Assembly (NCBI GenBank): GCA_013400975.1
Contig: WBMZ01011735.1
Location: 1 to 64,000 of the forward strand
Source: Atrichornis clamosus
Taxonomy: Eukaryota > Chordata > Aves > Passeriformes > Menuridae
DNA: 64,000 bases
Reading direction: 5' to 3'
The translations under genes and the position numbers were made by a program. Of this stretch, positions 1 through 11,400 are shown in pieces. How positions within the stretch are numbered: position 1 is the stretch's first letter; each line of letters opens with the position of its first letter. Below the pieces are notes generated by a model. That model made no database searches. It worked only from the letters and a program-made list of their open reading frames with translations, and was not told where the DNA came from.

Positions 1-620
1 CACCCCTCGGCGCTGCGCTCCGCGGGTCTGCTCCCCCTGACCCAGGGAGCCCCAGCTGCCCCCTCCCGCCCCGTGCCCCACTCCACCTTTGCCGCCCGCC
101 GGCTCCTGGGGGCTTGAAGCACCTCCGAAGGGAGTCTGGGAGCGTCCCTGGCTCTGAGGGACGGGGTGTGTTCCCCACGCAGCGCGGGGAAAAGCGCTCT
201 CCCGACCCGGAGCGGGGAGTTTGATAGGGAAGATGCGGGGTCTAGAGGAGAAGAGGTGCGGGGGTTGTGGGAGGACAGGTTCGGGGGGGGCGCGGCGGCG
301 GGACAGAGGCAGGTTTTCCCCCAGAAGTGAAATAGGGTGTTTTACTTACAACGGGTGTCGTACCTCAGGCAGGTCCCTGCGCAGCGCGATCCGCTCGCTG
401 AGCACCTCGTTAAAGCCGTGCGTTTCCAGGCCGAGCGGCCGCTCCCCCGCAGCAGCCCCTTGCCCATCCTGCAGGGGAAGGGACAGAGGCTGGGACTCGG
501 GGTCCCCCTCTGCCTTCCCCTCCGGCCGCCTGCTCTGCTGCTTCACCACGCGATAGCCCTTCCTGGCCTTGCTGTGGTTCCTTTTGCCGGTGGGCGACAC
601 GACGGCCACGATCAACTCAT
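1..620. promoter_or_regulatory. CpG island over GALNT15 exon 1 and the start of intron 1
   Basis: The first 620 bases are GC-rich and dense in CpG (about 27 CpGs in the first 310 bases by eye), against an AT-rich, CpG-poor remainder. The island covers the 3' part of the coding exon and continues into intron 1 and off the left edge. It also holds a G-rich run near 258-300 with an uninterrupted run of eight G. In vertebrates such islands usually mark promoters. Here most of it lies downstream of the start codon, so it may be an intragenic or alternative promoter, an antisense promoter, or an extended island whose main part is outside the window. Confidence 0.7.
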
Positions 621-894
621 CCTCCCGCAGGGAGATGAAAGGCGATAGACCATCCAAAGGGTAATACTGCTGGCTCTCCTCCTGGGTCTCCAGCATCTCT
701 TGGGTCTCCACAAAGTCCATCTGATACCCTTCCCGGGGGTTGAACTCCACAGGCTGGAAAGTCCCTTCCTTGCTCTGGTTGCTGGGTGGTGGATTCAGCG
801 TTGTAACCATCAGTAGCAAAAACCCCAGCATCAGAAACAACAAGAGAAACTGCAGCTTACGTGATCCATATCTGCACTTCTTCTTCAAGAACAT
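350..894 (-). CDS. GALNT15: Polypeptide N-acetylgalactosaminyltransferase 15, first coding exon (N-terminal 181 codons plus 2 bases)
   Basis: Family role: a Golgi type II membrane enzyme that transfers GalNAc from UDP-GalNAc to Ser/Thr of proteins, starting mucin-type O-glycosylation. Seen here: a short basic cytosolic tail (residues 1-13), one hydrophobic anchor (about 14-33, rich in Leu/Phe/Met), then a stem with N-glycosylation sequons at N39 and N106. Blocks resembling remembered human GALNT15 are the PFISLREDELIVAV stretch near residue 85, the GFNEVLSERIALRRDLPEVRHPL end, and the RKLQFLLLFLMLG anchor. The start ATG has A at -3. The exon ends within a Leu codon (TT) followed by GTAAGT, read on the minus strand from 349. 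The frame would continue to a Cys, as in the family, if the next exon begins with G or A. The catalytic and lectin domains lie beyond the left edge. No frameshift or stop is seen. Paralogues fit much less well. Confidence 0.93.
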
Positions 895-1165
895 ACTGTT
901 GGTGACAAAATGATACAGATGGTCATGTTAAATATCACTTGGGTCTTCCTCAGATTGCAGTCCTCGGGTAGCAGAAAAGCCAGAGTGTTCACTATCTGCA
1001 AAGAGGATTTTTTTGCTCCCCTCACATTTCACTGATGCCATTTCATGCTTTCCTCTCTATTTACAGAAAAAAAAGGTTTAAAATAACATTCCTATTAATA
1101 TTGTACTTACTGTAGTAAAATGCAGCATGGATCCAGTGAGATAAAGAAGATCCTTTATTATATGG
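895..1165 (-). promoter_or_regulatory. GALNT15: GALNT15 5' flank: possible 5'UTR splice acceptor, donor and TATA-like element
   Basis: One base before the ATG the minus strand reads CACCAACAG|T after a moderately pyrimidine-rich stretch, a usable splice acceptor (AG at 896-897). A strong donor, GTAAGTA, begins at 1110 on the same strand, and a TATA-like ATATAATAAA lies at 1154-1163. This could mean a short 5'UTR exon and a small intron of about 213 bases. A TSS 30 bases from the TATA would leave only about 15 bases of exon, so the three signals may not work together. This is inference from motifs only. Confidence 0.25.
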
Positions 1166-4100
1166 AGTCCCAGCTTAGTTAGGAAAGCACATGTTTTGCT
1201 GATTAAAAGAGTAACTAAAGCTTTGATTTTTTTTTCCTTTTAAAATTCTAAGTCAAAAGAAATCCCGTTTCTTATAGTTTCTTTCCAGAGTAGATCCTGC
1301 TTCTTCAAAGTTTCCAGTTGCTGCCTGGATTGAAGCACTGTGTCTCTGAAAGCAGATCTGACAGCTCTCCCCCGTTCAGAGGCTTCAACTTAACTGTGAT
1401 CAACAGATGAGAACTAGTCGGTCCCTGACTTTGTTTCACACATAACTACGGCACTCAGTCAGGAAGCACTTTGCCAGACATAATACAGAGCAATGTGTGC
1501 GTCTTTCTCTTGGTCCTAATGCCCTCACTGTGCTTGTCCTATCAAATAAAAACTTTGCAAAAGCTGTGAGAGGTGAAATACAAGAAGCAAAACATTGTAT
1601 TAGAAAAGAAATCAAGGCACACCACGGATTGCTCTACTTCTAAATAGCTGTATTAAGCTGAGAATGCTCAGAGCAAGATGCAAGAATTTTATAAACTGAA
1701 TAAAAGATGGAGAGCACATGTTTTATTTAAGGTTAGATTTATTCATATGATAATGTGCTAGCTGGAGTATATTTCATATCCAATAAATATTTACAGCTGT
1801 AGGAATTTTAACACACATAAGGGTGCCAAATTATCACCTGGCAGGCTGAAGTTGTCTCCTCATCCATAAATTTGGTATTGCAGGGCAAGCAGGACTTCAA
1901 GTTTTCATTAGTCCAGGAATAACAAGTATAAAAGTCTGGGCTGGAACAACAACCACTGACACTGAGAGAAAACAACAACTTCTGTGATTAAAGGGGGAGC
2001 TCAGGCTCTGAGGTCTGTTTGCTAATACTGCTGGCATAGATGCTACTGGGCATGGGCTGTGGCATTTTTTGCTGCAAGATGAATCCTTGTCCAATGGGAG
2101 AAGGGGTGACACAGTCCACATCCTTCAACATCACACACCTCCTTGTCTGGCAGAGATCAGGGATGGATGCAACTCAGGTGTTACCAACCCTTTTGATACT
2201 GGGGACATGAGATGTGGTGTTTTGCATATCTAGTAATATTTGATGAGCAGAAAACTCCAGCTCCAGGAGGCGTGTAATTACTGGAGAACTTCCACATTCA
2301 CATATTTTTTTAAAAACTACATTTCTAGCCATTATAGCTAAAAGAAAAGCCTGAAGACAAGAATGCAGTATATTCTAAAGGAAACTGAGGATCTATTCTT
2401 TTTTACCTTCTTCCCTGTTCCTTACTTTCCCCTAAGATGTTCTGTCTGTTCAGCCTATGGTTCCTGGAAGACAGCTTCCAAAAATTAAAAATGAGAGGAC
2501 ACCTACTTTCAAATTAAAATGAGTCACAGCCTTCAACTGGAAGGAGGGTATAGAGCACCTTAAGATTGCTGGAGGCACGTAGTGTCTCTCACTTCCCTGT
2601 GTACTCCCCTAAGTGTCTTATACAGAATGCCTTGAGGTAGTGTGGCTGGTCTGCTGTGTCTTGGCACATTCTCCACCTCAGCTGTTCTTTAAAAGACACA
2701 AAACTGCTTTAATCATATCTTGGGTAGAGGGAAGATTGAGCCAATATTTTGATACTTCACCACTGTGTGTGTCTCCCTTTTTTTAGCTTAAATTCACAGA
2801 AAAGTAATATCCAAAACCACCTTCAGCCCTGAGAATATTACTTTTTATCCTACTTTTCATAGGGAAAAAGAAGTGTTCATAGTTTCAATTCAATAGGGAA
2901 GCAGCACACATTTGCATTAAAAAAAAACCTGAGTTCAAAAGCATTCATTTAAATAACAATATGTATCAGCCATAGAAAGCTAAAATGAAATGGAAATGAA
3001 GAGACCTGTCCGAGGCACTCTGCCAAAAGCTGGCACCAGTGACTTGCAAAAGGTTCAGTTCCATCAAGTCCCATTATCAGGCATATGGAATAAAATAAAA
3101 TAAAACAAAGTTAAATTAAAAGGAGAAACTTAAGAGTGTGTGGAATAAATGGGAGAAAGCATTACTGTCTTTTTTTCTCTTTAAACTTTTCTGGGCTACC
3201 CAAGTATTTTGATTTAATTTAACTAATATTTTTGCCCTGGCTTAAATATTTTGACAAGATGCTGTAACAACTCTGATCAAGATAATTCTAGCCTTCAGTA
3301 GTAATTGCAGTATAAATTCTGTGCTGGTATGTTCTGTATTGTTGAGCAAATCCACCTGGGTCACTCATGCAGCTAAGTTTCAGCTACAGATGAAAAGAGA
3401 CACAATTAACAAATTTACAGCAATCTTACACACTTTTGGAGCAGAGCTGGCAGGTAACATTATCACTGAAACATATACATATGGAAACAAGCCTTTTAAT
3501 ATATCCTGACCATTTTAACATAGAAGAAATGAACGATTACAGAAGATGTTTGGTCAGTCTAGTCAATTAAATGTATAAGTATAAAACACTGGGTGGCACA
3601 CTTCCAGCAGCCTCTATTCCCTCTTCTGCACAACAAGCTTTCCTGAACCATCTCCCATTAAACAGTCTGGTTTCCAACCTCATCTCTTAAAACTCTGGTT
3701 TTTCACTGCCGTCATACAAAAGAGACATTGCCTTTCCAATGCCTTTAGTGTCTGAGAGGACATGTCTTGTTTCCTAAATGTATTTGAAGAACAGCATCAC
3801 TTTGTTATTACCTCCCTACACGAAAATCAAGAAGACGACATCCATTGTATTTTTCTTCCTACTTCCTACTACTCAAAAACATGCTACAAAATAGGCCCTT
3901 CACTGGGACACAGAATGGGTTGCTCCTCCTGCCTAACTGTGGAGGATTCCCTCTCCTAGGATGCTTTCCTGCGCATCCTGTGATGGAAGAGGAAAGAGTA
4001 CTTCACGTCCCAGACTCTTCTGTCAGACCTAGAGCCATTGCATTCTTCCTGAGGCCCTGAGGTCTTTTAAGTGCTGCTTCATGCAGGTAGCCCATGAAGA

Positions 4101-4192
4101 GGCTGCTCACAAAAGGCATTGTTGTCCTTGAATTGCTGTTCTGCAGCAGACCCTGGAGCTCCTCAGCCAGTGAGAAAGGAACAAGTTACAGG
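1166..4192. other. Upstream flank of GALNT15, no gene seen
   Basis: AT-rich single-copy-looking DNA. The largest frames are under 80 codons, in several overlapping phases, without recognisable domains. A short TAAAA-type run sits near 3,090-3,110. I see no repeat family. Confidence 0.6.
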
Positions 4193-4200
4193 TTGTGCTA

Positions 4201-4299
4201 AACTGTTGACTGGTTGTGTCAACAGTTGCTCACAAAAAGGATCAACCTGCAGTGTCAGTATCGGCCAGTGCCGATACTGTGTTGACTTTCCTGGTCAAC
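4201..4299. repeat. Cluster of inverted repeats: two 10-bp hairpins and repeated GTTGAC/GTCAAC
   Basis: Hairpin 1 has arms AACTGTTGAC (4201-4210) and GTCAACAGTT (4218-4227) with a 7-base loop. Hairpin 2 has arms CAGTATCGGC (4256-4265) and GCCGATACTG (4270-4279) with a 4-base loop. Around hairpin 2, TCAAC (4242-4246) pairs with GTTGA (4281-4285). A further GTTGAC (4281-4286) faces GTCAAC (4294-4299). All arms are perfect. The function is unknown; a degraded palindromic transposon or a structured RNA are both possible. Confidence 0.6.
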
Positions 4300-7200
4300 C
4301 CATGCAGAAGCTGAGACTTGTGCTCCTACCGTGCCTGCTCAGGCAGACCCAGTGGAGGGTGTAAATACCTTCAGCAAACGCAAAGTCAACCATTATTGAC
4401 TGCTCCATTCCTTGAGAAAATATTCACAATCCATTAGAATTGCAAACTTTGCTCACTAGTTGCCAAGAGCTCCAACATGGAATCAAATCTAGGTCTTATT
4501 AATTCCAAAGGCATTAGGAAACATAGTTCCCTTTTGCAGAGTAACAAACTGTTTTGTCACTGTTCTGTAGCTGTTTGTACTTAACCTTTCCTCCCCACCT
4601 CATTTTGGCTTGCATTTTTGTCCAAACCATTCCACATCACATACTTGTTCAATATTACGTGATATGTTATCTGTACATGAAGAAACAACACAGACTTTCT
4701 GTGTTCAGAGCCCATGTTGAACTGCCAGGAAAATAACAAAGCCAGAACAGAAACAAAGCTGGATGGAAAGAGCGTGTGGACAGGTCGTTACTTACTCTTT
4801 AATAAACATCTTGGATTGATTTACACTCCTATGCCAAAAGCAGATATGCCACTTCCATTTAAAGACTCAACACACAGCAGCACTCACAGTTTCATAGCTG
4901 CATGTATTATACGCCACCATATTTTGTGCTTGAAACAATGGCTTTATTTGCACAGATGTGAAGAAAGTCAGTGCATAAAATGAGACCGATTACATGGTGC
5001 ACAGGATTTGTGGTCTTTTTGTAACCAAGTTACTTCCCTCATTCTTCTCAGGATATAATAAGAAAGATGTATTTTTATATCATCAGAAGATATAATTTAT
5101 TTGCAGGTATTGCAGGTGGTTTATGTGCTTGGCATTGTAGCAAATATTGCTCATTCAATGGCATTTTCTAATTGCAAGTTAATATATTAGAACATGGTTC
5201 TCTGGAACTTGCTTTTGAAGGCTATAAAAGCTTGATAAAATCTGTTGATCACTGGCAGGGATTTGGGCACTAGCATTGTGATTTATGTTTGCCAACCTGT
5301 CAGTGAAGGAAATGCATCTGAAGTTCCATTTTTACAAGTTTTCTACTCATAAATCATGTGGCCAATGTAAAATGGAGCATGGAAGCCATGGAGCTTTGCA
5401 CTGCTTTGCAAAAGCAGTTCTGTGAGCATGAAGGTCAGCCACATTTGATGGAAAAGTAGAGGGAATATATATCACAGGAGGGACAGCTTCTGGATTTACT
5501 GCACCACAGCCTCTGGCTAACTTAGAAATCATAGTTCTCGGTACAGTAAGGGTAGTATTATGTGCTTCATGCCTAAAACCTAGCCTCTAACACAGCTTTA
5601 GATAGCTACCAGCTATCTGTGAGGGGTGAGGCTGTTGACCATTATGAAGTCACCTAGAAATTATACATCTGAAGTGCTGTGGGCGGTACACAGGCCATCA
5701 CTGCCTCCTGCCTCTTAATCAACCACTATTAATATCCTCAAGCTTGAGAGGGTTCTGAATACCTTCAACCCCCAGTACCCCAACCTAAGGCAATCAGAAT
5801 CCGGTTTTGAACTGGTAGTGACTATTTTAGTGTCAACATCCGTCACTAAAGAATCATCCCACGTTGACCATAAAATCTAACCCACCATTAGGGATAGTGG
5901 GACAGGTTCTTAGCTGGCTTTATATTGCCATAGCTTTGCAGGTGGAAATGGAAATAAGGTGGTTTACTCTTTCAGAATGGCTGGCCTGGCCTCCTTGGCT
6001 TTGAAAATGAAACAAATGATGTAAGGGAAATTGATCCTTCCTGTAATGTTAACATCAGTGGAGTCACTTCAAGGATAAATTCAGCCCTAATGGTGGAAGG
6101 TCACAAGCAGGAATTCTCCACAATAGGTTCCCTCTGGGGATCTCTGCCTGTAGAGTTTCATTTATGGATGGAAATTTACTTTACTGCCACAGAACAGGCC
6201 ATGAAACCATTTGCAAGCAGAAATCTCTAGAAATCTGAGCAACTCTAAAGGTACTCACAGCAAAGCCTTTTTCTCCACCAAGGACTCTTGCCAGTGGGCA
6301 GCTTTAACTTCATATCTACTCTGTTTCTTTCTTCATATACAGCTGGTACATCAATAGCATGGGTTTCTTGGAGACTCTAAAACAGAGAGCATTTAAAAAT
6401 CGCAATATTCATAGGGAGAGGCTGTCCCCATAAAAAGTGTTTTTAGTTAAAATGGTGCTTAATAAAAAGAAAAAGGTTTAAAAGTTTCTGGCATCTCTTG
6501 ACACATTTAAGTGCTTAGTGACATGCAGTTACAGAGTTGATTGCTCCTGTTTCAATGCATGGTCATCCACATTACCTAAGATGGAATCACCTTTTTTCTT
6601 TTTTACTCCTAAGTAGTTACACCTTTGTATGAAGGTGGTATAATAAATAGTTCCTCTTCAGATACCTGCTGAGTATTAAGGATTGCATTCATCAGGGAAG
6701 TTGACAGAGGGTATTGTGATGAGAAGAAAATATTTAATTATAGTGTGAAGAGTGAATGATTTCCCTCTTGCTGGGGAGGGATAAGAGCTGAGTAAAGCAT
6801 GAGCTAAGTCACTGCAGGTGTGCAGCTTAATGACCTGGAGTTGGGTAGCAAGTGTGCATAAACTGAGAGCACAGAAGGTATGTTTGGGAATGTTATTATG
6901 GTGGAGGAGCCGAAGTAAATAGATGGATGTGTGAGGTAAGGCTAGAGTAGAATAAAGGCCTAGATTCCTTCTACCCCCAATCCCTGCCTTGTTGAAGTAC
7001 AGCTCATGATGGGATGGATATTCTATAAAACAAGAGATGTACTATATTCATGTAGATCTTGAAAATGTTTGTTCAAGAATCCAAAACAAACCCTGTGCTT
7101 TTCTTTGCATTTGTTTAGGATCATCAATATTCACGTAGAGTAAATTAAAATTAAATGTAAAGTAGTATTAAAAATTAAGCTAGGCTTCATGCCTAAGATG

Positions 7201-7327
7201 TTCTAGATAAACTAGTTTTAGCCCAGAGATGCGCATAAGCATTGTTGCTGATATCTGTGGTGGTTGTGTGTGGGCTATATACTTAAGAGCAGGATTGAAT
7301 TCAGGGCAAAAGACAGAAAGGAAATAC
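4300..7327. other. Intergenic, no gene seen
   Basis: No coding frame, RNA gene or repeat family recognised. Frames are short and without domain signatures. A small 8-bp hairpin near 5,605-5,625 is within chance expectation. Confidence 0.6.
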
Positions 7328-7414
7328 CTGTGTGTGTATGTATGTGTATAGAACTGCAGTCTGTGTATATACTATGCGTGTGTGTGTGTACATATGACAA
7401 TATAAATATATAAA
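7328..7414. repeat. Imperfect TG/TA microsatellite
   Basis: Interrupted (TG)n and TATG repeats at 7328-7350, then (GT)n at about 7377-7390, passing into an AT-alternating stretch. A simple repeat of low purity. Confidence 0.75.
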
Positions 7415-8398
7415 ATGAAAACAGCCTGGTCTACTCTCATGGCATGCATACAGTTTCACGTGGATTATCCTACTGTCCTGTCCTATGTACTCTGATTTGT
7501 GGCAGGGTTACTAAAGAAAGGAGTAAACCAATTACTGGAGGAACTTCCTTTCTTACCTTTTTTTAAAAATTGCAATAGATTAAACCTCGTATTCTCATCT
7601 CTTTAGCAGTACAGAACTGAATTCTGTACAGCTGAATTAAGTATATGACTTTAATATGTTAATATACTTTTAAAATTTGCTATCTAGATATTTGCTATCT
7701 ATTTTTGGTTAACAGTGACACTCTGGGAAGTTGCTCAGTGATGCCTGGAACCTAGAGAACCTTGTTTCCATTTTGTGACCATCACTGTGGATCTGAGTTT
7801 GTTCTGGATTCTCGGTCTTAAAGTAGGATACCCAATTACCTTGATTAAGGAAATCTGCTAAGGGACATGAGACCCCTTTGTTTACCGTCTTACGAAAATA
7901 TCTTCACATTGGCAAGCCATTAAAAAGAATACCAGGGTGGAAGGAAGTGGCAAGACAACTGAGATATGTGTTAATTTACTGTGTTCCCTATACAAGCCTG
8001 TGTTTCCAAAGGAGACGTTCTGGTAGAAAGGAAAGGAGTGTCCTTTCCAAACACAGCCTTTGAAGGAGGTGAGGCACACAGCTACAAGGGACACTTGCTA
8101 CAAAAGAAGCCTCCTCATGCCTTTAGTTTGCAAGAGTTTTCTCTGTGTTTTTCTGAGCTTTCTTCTATTCTTAACAGAAACTTAGGCAAGAACGGGGATT
8201 TTGGAAACCAAGTTATAAGAACAAGGATTGTCATAGCAACAGCTTAAATCTCTAAAACTTCTGACTTCTTCTTGGCAGCCTAGGAAGGGGGCAGAGGTGG
8301 TAGAAGGTACAGACTGTGGTCACTTCTGACTGCCAAATAAAAGGCAATAGGAGCAGTCATGAACAGTTTTGTTGCTCTGAGCACAAGTAAGGCATCAC
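7415..8398. other. Intergenic, no gene seen
   Basis: Short overlapping frames on both strands near 7,880-8,250 are not supported by any domain or conserved motif. Nothing else is recognised. Confidence 0.55.
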
Positions 8399-8444
8399 CG
8401 TTGTTGACTATTAACAACAGCAAGGTTGTTAATAGACATCAATG
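8399..8444. repeat. Near-perfect 20-bp stem hairpin with 6-base loop
   Basis: The core arms CTATTAACAAC (8408-8418) and GTTGTTAATAG (8425-8435) are perfect, with loop AGCAAG. The stem continues outward to 8399 and 8444 with two mismatches and one G-T wobble, about 20 positions in all. The shape approaches a short pre-microRNA-like or MITE foldback. Flanking pairing stops outside 8399/8444, shorter than a usual animal pre-miRNA. Confidence 0.55.
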
Positions 8445-11400
8445 AATCTTTTAAAAGATATGTCTGCAAAAATATCATCCATGTTGCAAAGGCCATTGAC
8501 GCAGGGATTTTTGACTGTCCAATACCAGGAACAGTGCTGTCATTCACCAGGCTCTGGATATGCTTTGAGCTGCACAAGGATACACACTGAGATATGTAAC
8601 TGATTATTCCAGTTTATTTTTTTCTGTTTGTGACTGAAGTAAAAGTTTATTTCTCTTAATTGCTGCATATGGTACTAGACAACTGTGATTTAAAAATTTT
8701 TAAATTTTTTCCCTGACTCCTTTCCTCTTCATGTTAAATCTTGATTTGTGTTTTGTTTTTGTTTAGGTTGGGTTTTTTTTTAATTACTATTATTATTTAT
8801 TTTTTCTGTTTAGGGAAAAGGTTCTGTAGGCATAGACAGGATACTTGGTTTGAAAAGGTGGTTAGCAGATGCAGTCTGAGGAGCCAGCTCGGTGGTTAAG
8901 GCTCACAGAAATGGAAATAAATAATAGAGCTAAATGAGGAGAAAAGGAGGTAGGCTTACAGTTAGCAATATGAACAAAGCCTTTGTCCAAGGTTATTGAG
9001 TGCTTCTCAGAAATCATTCTCTTGGCGTCTATACAGCAGAGATTAAAAATGTGAAGCAGACAATTTTGGTAGGAAGAGTACTATTTTTAAAGGTGCATAC
9101 CTAGGGATAGCATCCTTTTTTGAAGACCCTGATGACCGTAGATTTGTATTATAATGGAGGCACTAGGAACTTGGGCTGTTCTTTTTCTAGCACTAACATT
9201 TTTATCATCAGCTTCAAAAGAATAAGCCCATGTGAGTTTTGGGATACTGTTTTGGAAAACAGCATTTCCGAGATTCTGCACCAAAGTGGAAAGAGAGGGA
9301 GGAAATTTTTCGGTAGAAGTTAAAAAATGGTCCTGCAGATTTCTTGGGACTTTTTCTATGTAAAGAAAGTCAACATGCAGGGAAAGAAATCATTGCAAGA
9401 ATCATCACGGGAGACTTTTGATTGGGGTCAAAGATGGTGAGAATTTGGCACTGCCACTTCTGGACCCAAACCCACCAGTTCATGGCCTAGTCAAGAGTCA
9501 AGACCAGCTTCTGGTTTTGAACCTGGTGTGCTGGATCATCTCCATCTATTAAGATGCTGTATCAATTCTACCTTACAGTAAACTTGCAGCTGTCTGGGTT
9601 ATAGAAAGGCTGATCTATAGTCCTGAACCAAAGAAAAAGCTGTACACCAGAAGTTGGGAAAGTGGCCTACATTTTAAGAATAACTCTCCAAAACAGAAAG
9701 TAGAGTGAGTGTGTGTGTTCAGGAGGTGCCGTTAGACTTCTGGAAACCATCACTCAGCAGGTATATGTACAAAAATAACAAGTCTTTATAGTGGTTTTAA
9801 TAAAGTGCACTTTATAGCACCTTTCATCTTCAGAGAATGGACCAAATTTATTGTTGGTATAAACCCATAGGGACCAGTGAAGATGAAGAGGGGAGTGCAG
9901 TTGCCCCTTTTCTAATCAGGGTCATGATTCCACAGGACCATTATTTTGTACCATGTCAGTAACTATTACACAATCTGGGAGGCTGCAGTATGAATTTAGC
10001 TGCAAAAGGCAAACTGAATCTTGTGACTGTAGACTTAATGGCCATCATTAAGTATAATATATATGCATAGCTGCAGTACATTTTTGCCAAGATTCTGGAA
10101 AGATCAGCTGAGTGACTACAGGAGTGTAAAATTTATATCTCATCTCACTAATGACTACTTCTATTCCTACTGCATGCAATATGAAATTCTGTAGATCATA
10201 TTATAGACAAAACTGCACTTCATTCTCTTTCTCACCCTCTTGCACAGTATTGCTTTCAGTGCATTCCTTGATGGTATGTCGAAGTTCGAATTAAGGAAGG
10301 TGAAACACTGGACGTCACAGAGGCATCCAAAAGGGAACACTGCGTTTGTGCCTGTTATTAAAGCAGAGGCCTTTGGAAATGAGAGTTCAAGCAATGTGAT
10401 GTTTCAGCAGAGCATGGAGAAGGTTTCTTCCATGTTGCCTTAGTCATTTTATGGTGTGGAAAGGGCAGAAGGCCAATATGTGAGGCTAGCTCTGTCTGTT
10501 TTCCCCTTGGCTCTACATACTCGGAGCGCAAGCTAATGCATTTTGCTTGGCTCCTGCAAAGATCAAGGATCCCCACTTTATCTGAGCAAGCTCTGGCAAA
10601 ATCTGTCTGCATTTTGCTTTTATAGTGGGAGCTTTACACAGAACTGCATTCAGATTACTAATGGCTGGCAAACCAACGTGCTGGAATGTCTCAGATGTGA
10701 CTAATCTGTGTTACACCTCTGATGTTTTATTAAAGGAGTAGAAGGGGAAAAATACTCCTCAGAAACATTAGCAAAGAATTAATTTAACATTATGTACATG
10801 ACTACAATATGCAAACCCCAAACCTAACAAGGTAGATATGAAACTGTCTCACTACTACCAGTATTTCAATAGTTTGTGGATGGGATTGTTTAAGCAATGT
10901 ATTGTTCTCATTTCATTTGGCTTGGATGAATTCTTGGTGGAACAGCTATTGTTCATGTAAAAGTAGCTGGCTGGTGTGGGATTTCTTGCAAATATTTTGC
11001 AAAGTTCTGTTAATTATAGAATCACGCGGTAAGGGCAGATTCCAGTCTTACCTTTCAAATTACCTTCTTAGAGTTTTATTAAAAAAACCTAATGGGTGGG
11101 CATTATTTAACATGGAAAAAATTATATACCTACATATAAATAACACCGTGTGCATATGTCTTAAATACTCAAAGTGTTTTGAGAATTTAACCTCTTCTAG
11201 CAGTGTAATGCATCAAGTTTTTTGTTGTATGGTAACTTGTCTCTGTACTCGTTGGGGCTCTTTGGTTTCTGTGAAATGATCATCTGCTCTTGGTGTATAA
11301 ACATCATGAAGCGCGGTAACCAGGAAACACATATTGGTATTAATGGTAACCACAGAGTAAGCGGCCAGGAATTCCTTTGGAAGCTGCACAGACTGCTCTG

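Noticed and set aside
221..648. Plus-strand frames opposite GALNT15 exon 1
   Set aside because: They are shadows of the GALNT15 coding exon and CpG-rich intron.
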